A stretch of 58,864 nucleotides of DNA, taken from contig CACIUF010000003.1 in NCBI GenBank assembly GCA_902589765.1, forward strand, positions 1 through 58,864, given 5' to 3'. The notes under the pieces were generated by a model. That model did not search any database. It was not told the origin of the DNA and worked only from the letters and a program-made list of their open reading frames with translations. Both the position numbers and the translations under genes were made by a program. This DNA comes from an uncultured Pelagibacteraceae bacterium. Lineage in GTDB: Bacteria > Pseudomonadota > Alphaproteobacteria > Pelagibacterales > Pelagibacteraceae. Below, one piece after another: positions 43,327-52,595 of the stretch; the stretch's first letter is position 1, and each line of letters opens with the position of its first letter.

Positions 43327-44008
43327 TGAAGTTGTTGTACATTAAATGTTTTTTAACGTATAGCCTATCCTCGAAATGCATTAAAGGAAAAATAAAGGTT
43401 TTTAAAAGAACAAAATTGTTTTTTAAAAGATAATTATGGCATTTAACAAAATTGTTATTTTTAAAATTTTGTTTTTCTATTAAAATCATATTCATTTTCT
43501 GTAAGACTTTTTTTGATCCAAGTAACACATTTATTTCATAACCTTCAACATCAATTTTTAATAAACTTTTGATAATTTTTTTATTGGAAAAAAAACTATC
43601 CAAAGAAATTGTTTTAACAGGATATTTATACTCATAACTCTCACTTCTTAATAATAATTTTTTTAATTTATTATAAATCGAATTAGAAAAAATTGTTTCC
43701 TTAGACAATGTAGAAGTTTTTTTAAATTTATTTACATATAAAAAGTTTTTTTTATTATTTCTGCCAATAGCAAAATTCAATATTTTTATTTTATCATTCT
43801 TGAATTTTTTTTTTAAAAGATCATTGATTTCTCTTTGAGGTTCAAAAGCATAAATTTTTTTTGGATTTAGATATTTAAGTGAGTATTTAATAAACTCTCC
43901 TTTATAAGAACCCACATCAATTACCGTATCAAATTTATATTTATTAAGAAATTTAGCAATTCTGTGTAGTTGAAAAGTGTCTAGATTATCTATTAAAATT
44001 TTAATCAT
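43316..44008 (-). CDS. FkbM-family methyltransferase
   Basis: The 230-residue SAM-dependent methyltransferase has DTVIDVGSYKGEFIKYSL (SAM site), KIYAFEPQREIN, SLDSFFSNKKIIKSLLKIDVEGYEINVLLGS and MILIEKQN, the FkbM pattern. Such enzymes often O-methylate surface-glycan sugars. The start codon comes four bases after the CCA end of the tRNA-fMet gene on the same strand, so its message likely begins by tRNA 3' processing and has almost no leader. Confidence 0.85.
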   Translation of the reverse strand: MIKILIDNLDTFQLHRIAKFLNKYKFDTVIDVGSYKGEFIKYSLKYLNPKKIYAFEPQREINDLLKKKFKNDKIKILNFAIGRNNKKNFLYVNKFKKTSTLSKETIFSNSIYNKLKKLLLRSESYEYKYPVKTISLDSFFSNKKIIKSLLKIDVEGYEINVLLGSKKVLQKMNMILIEKQNFKNNNFVKCHNYLLKNNFVLLKTFIFPLMHFEDRLYVKKHLMYNNFNDE

Positions 44009-44012
44009 TGAT

Positions 44013-44089
<77 letters not shown>

Positions 44090-44095
44090 ATATAA

Positions 44096-44290
44096 TTAAA
44101 TTCTATTTTTTAATTTGTTAAGTTTTTTTACTCTTTTAATATTCTCTTGAAGAATCCTTTTTTTCTTTTCAGAGGGTTTCTCATAAGTATTTTTAAGTTT
44201 TATTACTTTGAAAAAACCATCTCTTTGGAGTTTTCTTTTTAAAACTCTAAGAGCTTGTTCAACATTATTATCTTTTACTTCTATTTTAAT
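44096..44290 (-). CDS. rpsU: 30S ribosomal protein S21, probable AUU start
   Basis: The basic protein has KIEVKDNNVEQALRVLKRKLQRDG followed by YEKPSEKKKR, the S21 pattern. In-frame start options are TTG (44302), GTG (44296) and ATT (44290); no ATG is available. A perfect Shine-Dalgarno GGAGG at 44300-44296 lies five bases before ATT. Starting there gives the canonical spacing to the DNNV motif (nine residues including Met, as in MQVLVRDNN-type S21) and 64 residues. The TTG start would extend to 44302 and put the Shine-Dalgarno inside the coding region. The ribosomal gene precedes tRNA-fMet. Confidence 0.85.
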   Translation of the reverse strand: MKIEVKDNNVEQALRVLKRKLQRDGFFKVIKLKNTYEKPSEKKKRILQENIKRVKKLNKLKNRI

Positions 44291-44295
44291 AACCA

Positions 44296-44300
44296 CCTCC
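44296..44300 (-). promoter_or_regulatory. Strong Shine-Dalgarno that decides the rpsU start
   Basis: GGAGG (read on the - strand) is placed five bases before ATT at 44290. It is a rare full-strength site in this window, and no usable ribosome-binding sequence stands before the TTG or GTG alternatives. Confidence 0.6.
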
Positions 44301-44363
44301 AAAAATTTGTGTAAATAACATTTTTATTTTTTTATGTCTATCTAATTTATTCATAATGAAGAA

Positions 44364-44933
44364 TTATATTGATTGTTTTTGTTTTTCTTTTTCTCTTTTT
44401 TCTCTTTTTATTCGTCTTTCAGCTTTTTCTAAAGCACTAACTAAATCTTTTTGAGTAAATAAGTTTAGAGCCACAGGATCTTTGGGGCTTAAGTTATTAT
44501 AATTCCAATAACTTTTATTTCTAATAGAAGTCACAGAATTTTTGGTGACTCCTACAAGTTTTGCAATTTGTGAGTCTTTTAAAATATTATGGTTTTTTAA
44601 AAGCCATAACGCAGAATCAGGCTTATCTTGTCTTTTTGACAATGGAACATATTTTTTAATTTTTTTTTCTGAATTAGATATCTCAATATCAATATTCTTT
44701 ATCTCCAGTGGTCTTGTATTATCTTTAGATGATAATTCAATTTCCTCTCTTGAAAGTTGTCCAGATATTATTGGATTATAAGCTTTTATTCCTTTTGCAA
44801 CTTCACCATCAGCAATTCCTTGGACTTCTACCTCATGCAAATCACAGAAATCTGCTATCTGTTTAAATGTGAGTGTAGTATTTTCGACTAGCCATACAGC
44901 AGTGGCCATTGGCATTAAAGGAGCATTAGACAT
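44364..44933 (-). CDS. trcR: DUF1013 family, TrcR-like cell-cycle transcriptional regulator
   Basis: This 189-residue alphaproteobacterial protein belongs to the DUF1013 group, which includes Caulobacter TrcR. Visible features are PLMPMATAVWLVENTTLTFKQIA, FCDLHEVEVQGIADGEVA, YNPIISGQLSREEIE, and a helix-turn-helix-like repeat PDSALWLLKNHNILKDSQIAKLVG with TKNSVTSIRNKSYWN. The C-terminus is a basic coiled coil. The two ALWLL/AVWLV segments suggest tandem HTH-like units. It begins at the rpmE stop (TAATG overlap). Confidence 0.85.
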   Translation of the reverse strand: MSNAPLMPMATAVWLVENTTLTFKQIADFCDLHEVEVQGIADGEVAKGIKAYNPIISGQLSREEIELSSKDNTRPLEIKNIDIEISNSEKKIKKYVPLSKRQDKPDSALWLLKNHNILKDSQIAKLVGVTKNSVTSIRNKSYWNYNNLSPKDPVALNLFTQKDLVSALEKAERRIKREKREKEKQKQSI

Positions 44934-45163
44934 TAATTTTTATTATCTGATCTAAAATTCTGAAACTTTTTGTTAAATTTACTTATTCGACCTTTATCTA
45001 ACAGCTTCTGCTTTCCTCCTGTCCAAGCTGAGTGCGATTTTGGATCTATTTCTAATTTAAGAACGTCACCTTCTGCACCCCAAGTTGACCTAGTATTAAA
45101 TTGAGTTCCATCAGTCATCTCAACTTTTATATTATGGTAATTAGGGTGTATTTTTTTTTTCAT
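44933..45163 (-). CDS. rpmE: 50S ribosomal protein L31
   Basis: The 76-residue protein has [46 protein letters not shown] and RISKFNKKF, as in type-A L31 but without the zinc-binding Cys set, the form common in alphaproteobacteria. I chose the ATG at 45163 over a GTG one codon upstream because L31 proteins begin MKK-IHP. It lies between suhB and trcR in the long - strand series. Confidence 0.93.
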   Translation of the reverse strand: MKKKIHPNYHNIKVEMTDGTQFNTRSTWGAEGDVLKLEIDPKSHSAWTGGKQKLLDKGRISKFNKKFQNFRSDNKN

Positions 45164-45198
45164 CACGAAATTTATAGCAAAAGAAATTGTTAAAACAA

Positions 45199-45936
45199 TT
45201 AAAAGTTGACTAGTTTTTTACTAAATTTTGAGTAAATCTCCGCTGATGATGCCAAAACATTTATATTTTTAATATTTTTAAGATCAATATCATTTATTAT
45301 CCCACCAGCTTCTTTTACCAAAACTATACCTGCGGCTATATCCCATAAATTCAATTTATTTTGTACATATCCATCTAGTCTTCCCGAAGCAACATAAGCA
45401 ATATCGAGAGCAGCGCACCCAGACCTCCTATAAGTAAAATTAGGTTCATTTATTAATTTACCAACGGCAAACAAACATTCGTCTAAATTGTTTTTTTTAG
45501 AGACTCTTATACGTTGATTATTTAAAAAAGCCCCATTATTTTTTTCAGCATAAAACATTTCATCTTTAATTGGATCAAAAATTAAGCCAGATGATATTTC
45601 ATCATTTGATTTTAAAGCAATGGATATTGCAAAATGAGGTATTCCATGTAAAAAATTTATGGTTCCATCAATGGGATCAATTATCCAAGAATTAGACGTA
45701 TCTTTATTTTTTTCAACACCATTTTCTTCACTGATGATGGAATAGTTTGGTCTTGCTTTTTTAAGTTCCTCAATAATTATTTTTTCTGCTTTAATATCAG
45801 AATTTGTAACAAAGTCCTTAGGCCCTTTTTTTGATACTTGTAACTTCTCTAATTCTCCAAAATCCCGAATTAAAATTTTAGATGCTTTTTCGCATGCTTT
45901 TATCATCACGTTAAGATTTGCAGATATAGAATTCAT
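45199..45936 (-). CDS. suhB: Inositol monophosphatase family protein (SuhB-like)
   Basis: This Mg-dependent phosphatase has [30 protein letters not shown] (the metal-binding signature), [21 protein letters not shown] and [16 protein letters not shown]. The family hydrolyses inositol-1-phosphate and related sugar phosphates; SuhB in enterobacteria also acts in rRNA transcription. The ATG at 45936 follows the efp stop by two bases; a TTG at 45942 would overlap it. The length of 245 fits. It could dephosphorylate inositol or another polyol phosphate. Confidence 0.87.
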   Translation of the reverse strand: MNSISANLNVMIKACEKASKILIRDFGELEKLQVSKKGPKDFVTNSDIKAEKIIIEELKKARPNYSIISEENGVEKNKDTSNSWIIDPIDGTINFLHGIPHFAISIALKSNDEISSGLIFDPIKDEMFYAEKNNGAFLNNQRIRVSKKNNLDECLFAVGKLINEPNFTYRRSGCAALDIAYVASGRLDGYVQNKLNLWDIAAGIVLVKEAGGIINDIDLKNIKNINVLASSAEIYSKFSKKLVNF

Positions 45937-45938
45937 AA

Positions 45939-46499
45939 TCAAATTTTCTTGACGTATTCTAGACTCCTGCTGTCTATCACAATATTATCACCCGCTTCAA
46001 TAAAAGGCGGAACCTGAATGCTTAATCCATTTTCTAGAATTGCAGGTTTGTAGGATGATGACACTGTTTGACCTTTTAAAGCTGCATCTGTAGTTTCAAT
46101 TTTACAAGTTACTTGGTTAGGTAAATCTACAGAAATTGGATTATCATTATAAAAACTGATTGTTACCTCAAGGTTTTCAGTTAATAATTTACCTTTTTCA
46201 CCTATCAGACTTTTTTGAATTTCTGTTTGTTCAAAAGTTTTAGGATTTATAAAAAAGTATTTTTCCTGGTCTTCATATGAATATGTAAAATTAGTTTCCT
46301 CTAATGAAGCTTTTTCAACTGTCTCACTGGATCTAAATCTCTCATTAAGTTTGGTATTTTTGTTTACGCTTTTCATCTCCACTTGTGCAAACGCTCCACC
46401 TTTTCCAGGTTTAACGTGCTGTGTTTTCAGAACTTGCCACAAATCATTTTTATATTCTAACAACATACCCACTCTAATTTCACCTGCATTAATTTTCAT
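45939..46499 (-). CDS. efp: Translation elongation factor P
   Basis: The 186-residue protein has NAGEIRVGMLLEYKNDLWQVLKTQHVKPGKGGAFAQV, with the Lys in PGKGG that is post-translationally modified in many bacteria, and the C-terminal EP signature TCKIETTDAALKGQT plus VPPFIEAGD. EF-P relieves ribosome stalling at polyproline. Its ATG overlaps the stop of the thiE gene by 4 bases. Confidence 0.95.
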   Translation of the reverse strand: MKINAGEIRVGMLLEYKNDLWQVLKTQHVKPGKGGAFAQVEMKSVNKNTKLNERFRSSETVEKASLEETNFTYSYEDQEKYFFINPKTFEQTEIQKSLIGEKGKLLTENLEVTISFYNDNPISVDLPNQVTCKIETTDAALKGQTVSSSYKPAILENGLSIQVPPFIEAGDNIVIDSRSLEYVKKI

Positions 46500-47110
46500 A
46501 TTAATTTCTTAATTGCATTTTTAGGTTTTAGTTTTTTATTATTCCAAATGTAGCCTGAGATAGCTAAAAAGTTCGCCTTATTCAATAAAAGATTTTTATA
46601 ATTTTTAGAGTTGATGCCACCAATTACAACTATTGGTGTATTTGTGATTTTTCGAGCTTTTTTAAGTAAACTCATTGATGCTTTATATTTTACTTTTTTT
46701 GTTTTAGATGAATAAAAAGCTCCAAAAGCTAAATAGTCAGCTTTATTTTTTATCGCAGTTTTCGCAAGTTTAATTGAATTATGACATGTAATTCCAATTA
46801 TTTTTTTTCCAATTAATTTTCTCGCCTCTTTAATTTTCATATCGTTTTGACCAAGATGACACCCATCAGCATTTAATTTTTTTGCAAGAAATACGTCATC
46901 ATTAATCAAAAATTTTACTTTAAATTTTTTGCAGATCTTTTGAATTTTAAGTCCAACTTTGAATTTTTTTTTAAAACTATCTTTTTTAAGTCGTAGCTGA
47001 AAAAAACTTATTTTTTTCTGTTTAAACACTTCATTTAAACTTTGAAAAAAATTTCTTTCAATCTTAGGTGGAGATATTAGGTAGATAAATTTTTTTTTAT
47101 TATATTTCAA
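46496..47110 (-). CDS. thiE: Thiamine-phosphate synthase
   Basis: It joins HMP-pyrophosphate and thiazole phosphate into thiamine monophosphate. The 204-residue TIM barrel shows FFQLRLKK, FLINDDVFLAK, DGCHLGQNDM, IIGITCHNSI, YLAFGAFYSS and VVIGGINSKNY. A TTG start at 47110, overlapping the aldolase gene by 11 bases, gives the normal N-terminus; no ATG is suitably placed. SAR11 bacteria are known to need a pyrimidine precursor of thiamine but to keep ThiE, which fits. No TPP riboswitch is seen because the gene is internal to the operon. Confidence 0.88.
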   Translation of the reverse strand: MKYNKKKFIYLISPPKIERNFFQSLNEVFKQKKISFFQLRLKKDSFKKKFKVGLKIQKICKKFKVKFLINDDVFLAKKLNADGCHLGQNDMKIKEARKLIGKKIIGITCHNSIKLAKTAIKNKADYLAFGAFYSSKTKKVKYKASMSLLKKARKITNTPIVVIGGINSKNYKNLLLNKANFLAISGYIWNNKKLKPKNAIKKLI

Positions 47111-48107
47111 GATCCTTTGACCATTTTCCTTGAGCAGCTAATGTATTCATTTTAGCTCGATGGTTAAAAATCTGCTGAGTGCCTTTGATATCCTTTATAT
47201 TTTTTGACCAATACTTTAAGGCACCTTGTTGAAGAGCTCTTCCGTAAGAATAGCTCATTACAAAACCCGTATTATTGTGTTTATTAATTAAATTCAAATT
47301 TTCTGTTGCTTCTATTTCGGACTGACCTCCAGATAGGAAAGCTATACCTGGTACTTCTGAGGGTACTGAGGATTTTAAACATTTTAAAGTTAACTTTGCT
47401 ACTTCATCATTAGTAATTTTTTCTTTAGATCTGTTTCCTGCTAAAATCATATTAGGTTTGAGTATAATTCCCTTCAAATCTACTTTATGTATTATTAGTT
47501 CTTCAAAGCATTTTTTTATAACTTCAGAAGTTTTTTCTAAACACTCTTTAGCAGAATGATCCCCATCCATTAAAACCTCAGGCTCAACTATTGGAACCAT
47601 ATTGCACTCTTGAACTAGAGCAGAATATCTCGCTAATGCGTGTGCATTAGAGTGCATTGAGAGTTTGCTGGGATAATCTTTAGTTATATTATAAACACCT
47701 CTCCATTTAGTAAATTTTGCACCTAATTTGTAATATTCTTTTAATCTTTCCCTTAATCCATCAAGACCCTCAGTAATTTTTTCATCTGGGGAACTAGCTA
47801 AAATTTTTGCTCCTGTGTCTACTTTGATGCCTGGCAATGAGCCTGTGTCTAATATTAATTCTGGAATTGTATTTTTTTTTGATGATGTTTGTTTAATTGT
47901 TTCATCGTAAAGAATTACACCTCCAATACAATCTTTCATTAAGGATGAGCTAAAAAGTGTTTCTCTGAACAACAATCTGTTTTCTGGGGTTGAGGGAACA
48001 TTTACACTGTCCAATCTTTTAGTCATAGTTGCAGTGCTTTCATCCGCAGCTAAAATTCCTTTACCGTTTTCTAAAATTTTTAATGCTGTATTATTTAGTT
48101 CTGACAT
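47100..48107 (-). CDS. fba: Fructose-bisphosphate aldolase, class I
   Basis: This Schiff-base aldolase interconverts fructose-1,6-bisphosphate with dihydroxyacetone phosphate and glyceraldehyde-3-phosphate. The 335 residues resemble the animal/plant class I type: GKGILAADESTATMTKRL, VILYDETIKQ, KWRGVYNI, PIVEPEVLMDG, GIILKPNMI with the catalytic Lys at about K217, and FLSGGQSEIEAT. It follows pgk with a one-base gap. A class I enzyme without a visible phosphofructokinase partner fits use in gluconeogenesis. Confidence 0.93.
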   Translation of the reverse strand: MSELNNTALKILENGKGILAADESTATMTKRLDSVNVPSTPENRLLFRETLFSSSLMKDCIGGVILYDETIKQTSSKKNTIPELILDTGSLPGIKVDTGAKILASSPDEKITEGLDGLRERLKEYYKLGAKFTKWRGVYNITKDYPSKLSMHSNAHALARYSALVQECNMVPIVEPEVLMDGDHSAKECLEKTSEVIKKCFEELIIHKVDLKGIILKPNMILAGNRSKEKITNDEVAKLTLKCLKSSVPSEVPGIAFLSGGQSEIEATENLNLINKHNNTGFVMSYSYGRALQQGALKYWSKNIKDIKGTQQIFNHRAKMNTLAAQGKWSKDLEI

Positions 48108-48108
48108 T

Positions 48109-49287
48109 TTAGTTTAGGGCTTTTATACCAGGAAGTTCTTTTCCTTCAAGATATTCTAAAAAAGCACCACCAGCAGTTGAAACAAAATTAAAATCTTTAA
48201 TTGCATTTAATTGATTAACAACTGCCACAGTATCTCCTCCACCAACTACAGAATAAATCGAATTATCTTTATTTTTTTTAATGATTGTTTTTGCAATCTC
48301 AATGCTACCTTTTGCAAAATTGGGATTTTCAAAATAACCGGCAGGACCATTCCAAAGAACTGTTTTACTTTTTTCAATTATATTTTTAATTCTTTTTAGT
48401 GTTTTAGGTCCTACGTCTAAGATTAAATCATCATTTGCTATGTCCTTAAGATCTTTTATCTGAGCATCGTCATCTGCACTTTTACCTATTAAGACATCTT
48501 CTGGATAAGTAATTTCACAAAGCGTATTTTTTGAAATTTCAAAAATTTCTTTTATTATACTTTCACAATTTTTTTCACTAATCGATTTTCCAATTCTATT
48601 ACCTTTGAAGCTCAGAATATTATTAGCCATGCCTCCCACAAAGATTATATTATTAAATTTAGGTATTAAATTTTTGATTATATCTATTTTTGTGGAAATT
48701 TTTGATCCACCAATAATACAAGTAATTGGTTTTTTGATATCAATAGTAACTTTTTTTAAAGCATTTACTTCAGTCTCAAATTGTAATCCAGCAAATGATG
48801 GCAGAAATTCTGTAATTTTGCATACCGAAGCATGTGTTCTATGTGAGCAAGAAAAAGCATCATTTACGAACAAATCTGCAAAACTAGCTAAATGTTTTGA
48901 AAAATTTGATTCATTCTTTTCTTCTTCTGCATAAAATCTTATGTTTTCAAAAAAGACAACTTTCTCCTCAGGCTCTTTAAATAAATCATCTCTTTTGATT
49001 TTAAAAATGTCTTCACTTATAAAGTTGACTTTAGTTTTTATCTTTTTTTCTAAGCAATCACAAATTGGTTTAAGGGATAGATCTTTATTAAATTTGCCTT
49101 TAGGACGTCCAACATGAGAAATTATTAAAATTTTTGAATTTCTTTTAATTAAAAATTCAAGAACAGGTATAATTTTAATTATTCTGGTTTCATCGATAAT
49201 GTTACCATTTTTTAAAGGGACATTTAGGTCTAATCTTAATAAAACTCTCTTACTACCAAGATTTTCATAATCTTTAATATTGTTCAT
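48109..49287 (-). CDS. pgk: Phosphoglycerate kinase
   Basis: The 392-residue two-domain kinase has VLLRLDLNVPLKNG, ISHVGRPKG, FFENIRFYAEEE, NDAFSCSHRTHASV, IIGGSKISTKI, LWNGPAGYFE and the nucleotide-binding SVVGGGDTVA. It interconverts 1,3-bisphosphoglycerate and 3-phosphoglycerate in the cytoplasm. The ATG shares a base with the gap stop, so the two are translationally coupled. Confidence 0.96.
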   Translation of the reverse strand: MNNIKDYENLGSKRVLLRLDLNVPLKNGNIIDETRIIKIIPVLEFLIKRNSKILIISHVGRPKGKFNKDLSLKPICDCLEKKIKTKVNFISEDIFKIKRDDLFKEPEEKVVFFENIRFYAEEEKNESNFSKHLASFADLFVNDAFSCSHRTHASVCKITEFLPSFAGLQFETEVNALKKVTIDIKKPITCIIGGSKISTKIDIIKNLIPKFNNIIFVGGMANNILSFKGNRIGKSISEKNCESIIKEIFEISKNTLCEITYPEDVLIGKSADDDAQIKDLKDIANDDLILDVGPKTLKRIKNIIEKSKTVLWNGPAGYFENPNFAKGSIEIAKTIIKKNKDNSIYSVVGGGDTVAVVNQLNAIKDFNFVSTAGGAFLEYLEGKELPGIKALN

Positions 49288-50288
49288 TAAGAATTCTTAT
49301 GAAGATATTCTACAATATCACACATTCTATTTGAGAAACCCCATTCGTTATCATACCATGCTGAAATTTTACCCATATTTTTACTCACCACTTTTGTTAA
49401 ACTTTCGTCTACTATTGAAGAAGCAGGATTATGATTAAAGTCGATTGAAACAAGTTTTTCTTTTGTAGTTTCGAGAATTTTATTTTTTTTGCTAAAATTT
49501 TGAAATGCTAAATTAATCTTATCAATAGTGAGGTCTTTTTTTGTGCAAAAGACGAGTTCAATTAATGAAACATTTGGCGTAGGGACTCTCATAGCCACAC
49601 CTTCTAATTTACCTTTAAGCGAAGGTATAATCTCACCAATTGCTTTTGATGCACCTGTTGAGGTTGGCACAATAGACTGGCTTGCTGATCTAGCTCTTCT
49701 TGGATCTTTATGAGAATTATCTAATATTCTTTGGTCACTTGTAAAGGAATGAATTGTGGTCATAAACCCTTTTTCAATTTTGAAATTTTCGTTTAAAACA
49801 TGAGCCACAGGGGCAAGACAATTTGTTGTGCAAGAAGCAGCAGATATAATCTTATCCTCTTTTTTTAATTCAGCCTCGTTTACTCCATATACAATAGTTT
49901 TGTCAGCATCTTTACATGGAGCAGAGACAATAACTCTTTTTGCACCATTATTAATATGTGTTAGTAATTTTTCTTTTGAGTTAAATTTACCTGTACACTC
50001 TAAAACATAATCCACTCCATATCTTTTCCAATTAATATTATTTAAATTTGTTTCTTGGCCATATAAAATTTTATTTTTATTGATCATAATATGATTTTCA
50101 TCAGAATCTACTTGTGCATTAAATTTTCCGTGAATAGAGTCATATTTTAATAGAGATAAACATGTTTCAGAATTAGTTCTATTATTAATATATTTTATTT
50201 CTATATTTTTGTTTTTATTCTCTATTATTGATCGAACTATCATTCTTCCAATTCTACCCATTCCATTTATTCCAACTTTGACTGTCAT
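49287..50288 (-). CDS. gap: Glyceraldehyde-3-phosphate dehydrogenase, possibly NADP(H)-preferring
   Basis: The 333-residue enzyme has [12 protein letters not shown], the catalytic Cys C153 in [41 protein letters not shown] and [12 protein letters not shown]. After the second beta strand it reads YINNRTNSE where NAD-specific enzymes have IND-L: the ribose-binding Asp is Asn36, followed by Arg37. That pattern resembles NADP-using gluconeogenic GapB-type enzymes, so the cofactor preference is uncertain. It overlaps tkt by 4 bases and pgk by one. Confidence 0.94.
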   Translation of the reverse strand: MTVKVGINGMGRIGRMIVRSIIENKNKNIEIKYINNRTNSETCLSLLKYDSIHGKFNAQVDSDENHIMINKNKILYGQETNLNNINWKRYGVDYVLECTGKFNSKEKLLTHINNGAKRVIVSAPCKDADKTIVYGVNEAELKKEDKIISAASCTTNCLAPVAHVLNENFKIEKGFMTTIHSFTSDQRILDNSHKDPRRARSASQSIVPTSTGASKAIGEIIPSLKGKLEGVAMRVPTPNVSLIELVFCTKKDLTIDKINLAFQNFSKKNKILETTKEKLVSIDFNHNPASSIVDESLTKVVSKNMGKISAWYDNEWGFSNRMCDIVEYLHKNS

Positions 50289-52216
50289 AATCTTTTTTTA
50301 ATTTTTTTTACTATAATTTTCGAGCTTAATCCGAAGTGATTATATATATCTTTATAAGGCGCACTTTTTCCAAAATCATCAATTCCAAAATTAAGCCCTT
50401 TGCTGCCAGTATATTTTTTCCAATAACCAGTTTCAGAGGCCTCTATGGAAATTATAAGCTTAGTTTCATTTAAAATTTTATTTTTGTAGACTTCACTTTG
50501 TTGATCAAATAATTCATGGCAAGGCATTGATATTACTTTTGAGTAAATGCCATCTGTGGCTAATTTATGACTAACGTCTATTGCAAGACTAGTTTCGGAT
50601 CCTGTTGCTATAATAGTTGCACTTATTCTATTACCCGTTCTTAAAACTTCATAAGCACCAGCTAAGGACAAATTTTTTGATGATTTTTTTGTACGAACTG
50701 GATTTAAGCTTTGTCTCGTTAAGGCTATTACGCTCGGAGAACTTTTGCTATTTAATGCCAATTGCCAACACTCAAAAGTTTCTATTAAGTCAGAGGGTCT
50801 AAAAACATTTAAATTCGGTATTGATCTTAAACTTGTCAATTGTTCTATTGGTTGATGAGTTGGTCCATCTTCTCCAAGACCAATTGAGTCATGTGTAAAA
50901 ACATAAATAACTTTTTGTTTCATCATAGCTGCTAGTCTTATTGATGGTTTACAGTAATCGCTAAATATTAAAAAAGTTCCACCATAAGGAACAAGCTTAC
51001 TATGAAGTGAGATACCATTCATAATACCACACATCGCATGTTCTCTTACTCCAAAATGGATATAATTCCCGGAAAAATCATTTGATTGGATAATTTTATG
51101 ATTTTTGGTTTTGGTATTATTGGATCCTGCTAAATCTGCTGATCCACCAATTAAGTTTGGAAGTTTGGAGACAATTTCTAAAAATTTTTCTGAACATTTT
51201 CTAGTAGCTATTGGTTGTAATTTTTTTAAGTAGTCTGATTTTGCTTTGTCTATTTCTGCATTGATAGTATTATTATTAATTTTTAGTAAAAACTTTTTTT
51301 TATTCTTATTAGCTTTAATTGATGCTTTTTTACCGATTGATCTCCATTGATCCATTAATTTTTTTGGAATTTCAAAAGTATTGTGTGGCCAGTTCAATTT
51401 TTTTCTGACTAATCTTATTTCATCTTCACCTAATGGACTACCATGAGATGAGGCTTTACCACCCTTATTTGGGGACCCGTATCCAATCGTTGTTTTACAA
51501 GAGATTGCTATAGGTTTTTTTGATTTTTGTGCTTTTTGAAGAGCCTTTGTTATTTCTTTAAAATTATGTCCATTAATTTTTAAATAATTCCAGCCATAGC
51601 TTTTAAACCTTTTTTCATGATCATCAGATACTGCTAAGCTAGTTGGACCATCTATTGAAATTGAATTATTATCAAAAAGTAATATCAGGTTTTTAAGTTT
51701 TAGGTGTCCAGCAAGACTTAAAGCTTCATGACTTATTCCCTCCATCAAGCAGCCATCACCTGCTAAAACGTAAGTTTTATGATTGATAATTTTTTTTCCT
51801 AATCTTTTTTTTAAAATTTCTTCTGAGATTGCAAAACCAACTGCATTAGAAATTCCCTGTCCTAAAGGACCTGTTGTAGTTTCAATGCCAGTGCTTGGAT
51901 GATATTCTGGGTGACCTGCACATATTGAATTTAGTTGTCTAAATTTTTTAATTTCTCTTAAAGAAATACTTTTATAACCCGTCAGATAGAGGAGCGAGTA
52001 AAGTAGCATAGAACCATGTCCTGCTGAGAGAACAAATCTATCTCTATTAATCCAATCTGGATTTTTGGGATTAAATTTTAAGAAATCTTTAAAAAGAACA
52101 GTTGCTACATCAGCCATACCCATAGGCATACCTGGATGCCCAGAATTAGCTTTTTGGACAGCATCTATAGACAAAAATCTGATACAATTCGCTAATTCTT
52201 TATAAAGTTTACTCAA
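50285..52216 (-). CDS. tkt: Transketolase
   Basis: This thiamine-diphosphate enzyme of the non-oxidative pentose phosphate pathway has [46 protein letters not shown], the cofactor motif [14 protein letters not shown] ending in [17 protein letters not shown] and [18 protein letters not shown]. The length of 643 is normal. It starts with TTG at 52216; the sequence [16 protein letters not shown] follows and no nearby ATG serves. It is the first gene of the - strand series, divergent from the DUF4164 gene 55 bases away. Confidence 0.95.
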   Translation of the reverse strand: MSKLYKELANCIRFLSIDAVQKANSGHPGMPMGMADVATVLFKDFLKFNPKNPDWINRDRFVLSAGHGSMLLYSLLYLTGYKSISLREIKKFRQLNSICAGHPEYHPSTGIETTTGPLGQGISNAVGFAISEEILKKRLGKKIINHKTYVLAGDGCLMEGISHEALSLAGHLKLKNLILLFDNNSISIDGPTSLAVSDDHEKRFKSYGWNYLKINGHNFKEITKALQKAQKSKKPIAISCKTTIGYGSPNKGGKASSHGSPLGEDEIRLVRKKLNWPHNTFEIPKKLMDQWRSIGKKASIKANKNKKKFLLKINNNTINAEIDKAKSDYLKKLQPIATRKCSEKFLEIVSKLPNLIGGSADLAGSNNTKTKNHKIIQSNDFSGNYIHFGVREHAMCGIMNGISLHSKLVPYGGTFLIFSDYCKPSIRLAAMMKQKVIYVFTHDSIGLGEDGPTHQPIEQLTSLRSIPNLNVFRPSDLIETFECWQLALNSKSSPSVIALTRQSLNPVRTKKSSKNLSLAGAYEVLRTGNRISATIIATGSETSLAIDVSHKLATDGIYSKVISMPCHELFDQQSEVYKNKILNETKLIISIEASETGYWKKYTGSKGLNFGIDDFGKSAPYKDIYNHFGLSSKIIVKKIKKRL

Positions 52217-52271
52217 GTAATTATCCTGCCTAGACTAAGAAGATTCTATTTAATAATATAATTATATATAT

Positions 52272-52595
52272 ATGAATTCTGTGATCGAAAAAGAAAAAAA
52301 ACTAAATTTGGCTTTAGCAAAATTAAAAAATTTAAACTTAAAAAACCCTGACGTAAAAAAAAATATAGACAATTTAAGTAGTCAAAAAAATCAATTAGAA
52401 ATTGAAAAGCAAGAAATAGAGGAAAAATATAAAAGTTTAATTAATGATTATAATAATTTAAGTAAAAAATTATACGAATTACAAAATCAAGAAAAAGCCG
52501 AACAAAAAAGACAGATTGAGTTTTCTGAAAAAATTGATGAATTAAATCAAGAAACAGATATTTTGTTAGATGAGATAGATAAATGGCAAACGTAA
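52272..52595 (+). CDS. DUF4164-like small coiled-coil protein
   Basis: The 107 residues are almost entirely predicted coiled coil, rich in Lys, Glu, Asn and Leu heptads (for example KNIDNLSSQKNQLEIEKQEIEEK), with no membrane part. Its place directly before zapA, overlapping by 13 bases, matches the DUF4164-zapA pair of alphaproteobacteria. It may assist ZapA or Z-ring organisation; that is inference from position. The upstream gap 52217-52271 is AT-only-like and serves two divergent genes. Confidence 0.7.
   Translation: MNSVIEKEKKLNLALAKLKNLNLKNPDVKKNIDNLSSQKNQLEIEKQEIEEKYKSLINDYNNLSKKLYELQNQEKAEQKRQIEFSEKIDELNQETDILLDEIDKWQT

Noticed and set aside
46496-47110. TPP riboswitch for thiE
   Set aside because: The gene overlaps fba and has no leader; no THI-box-like sequence is visible.
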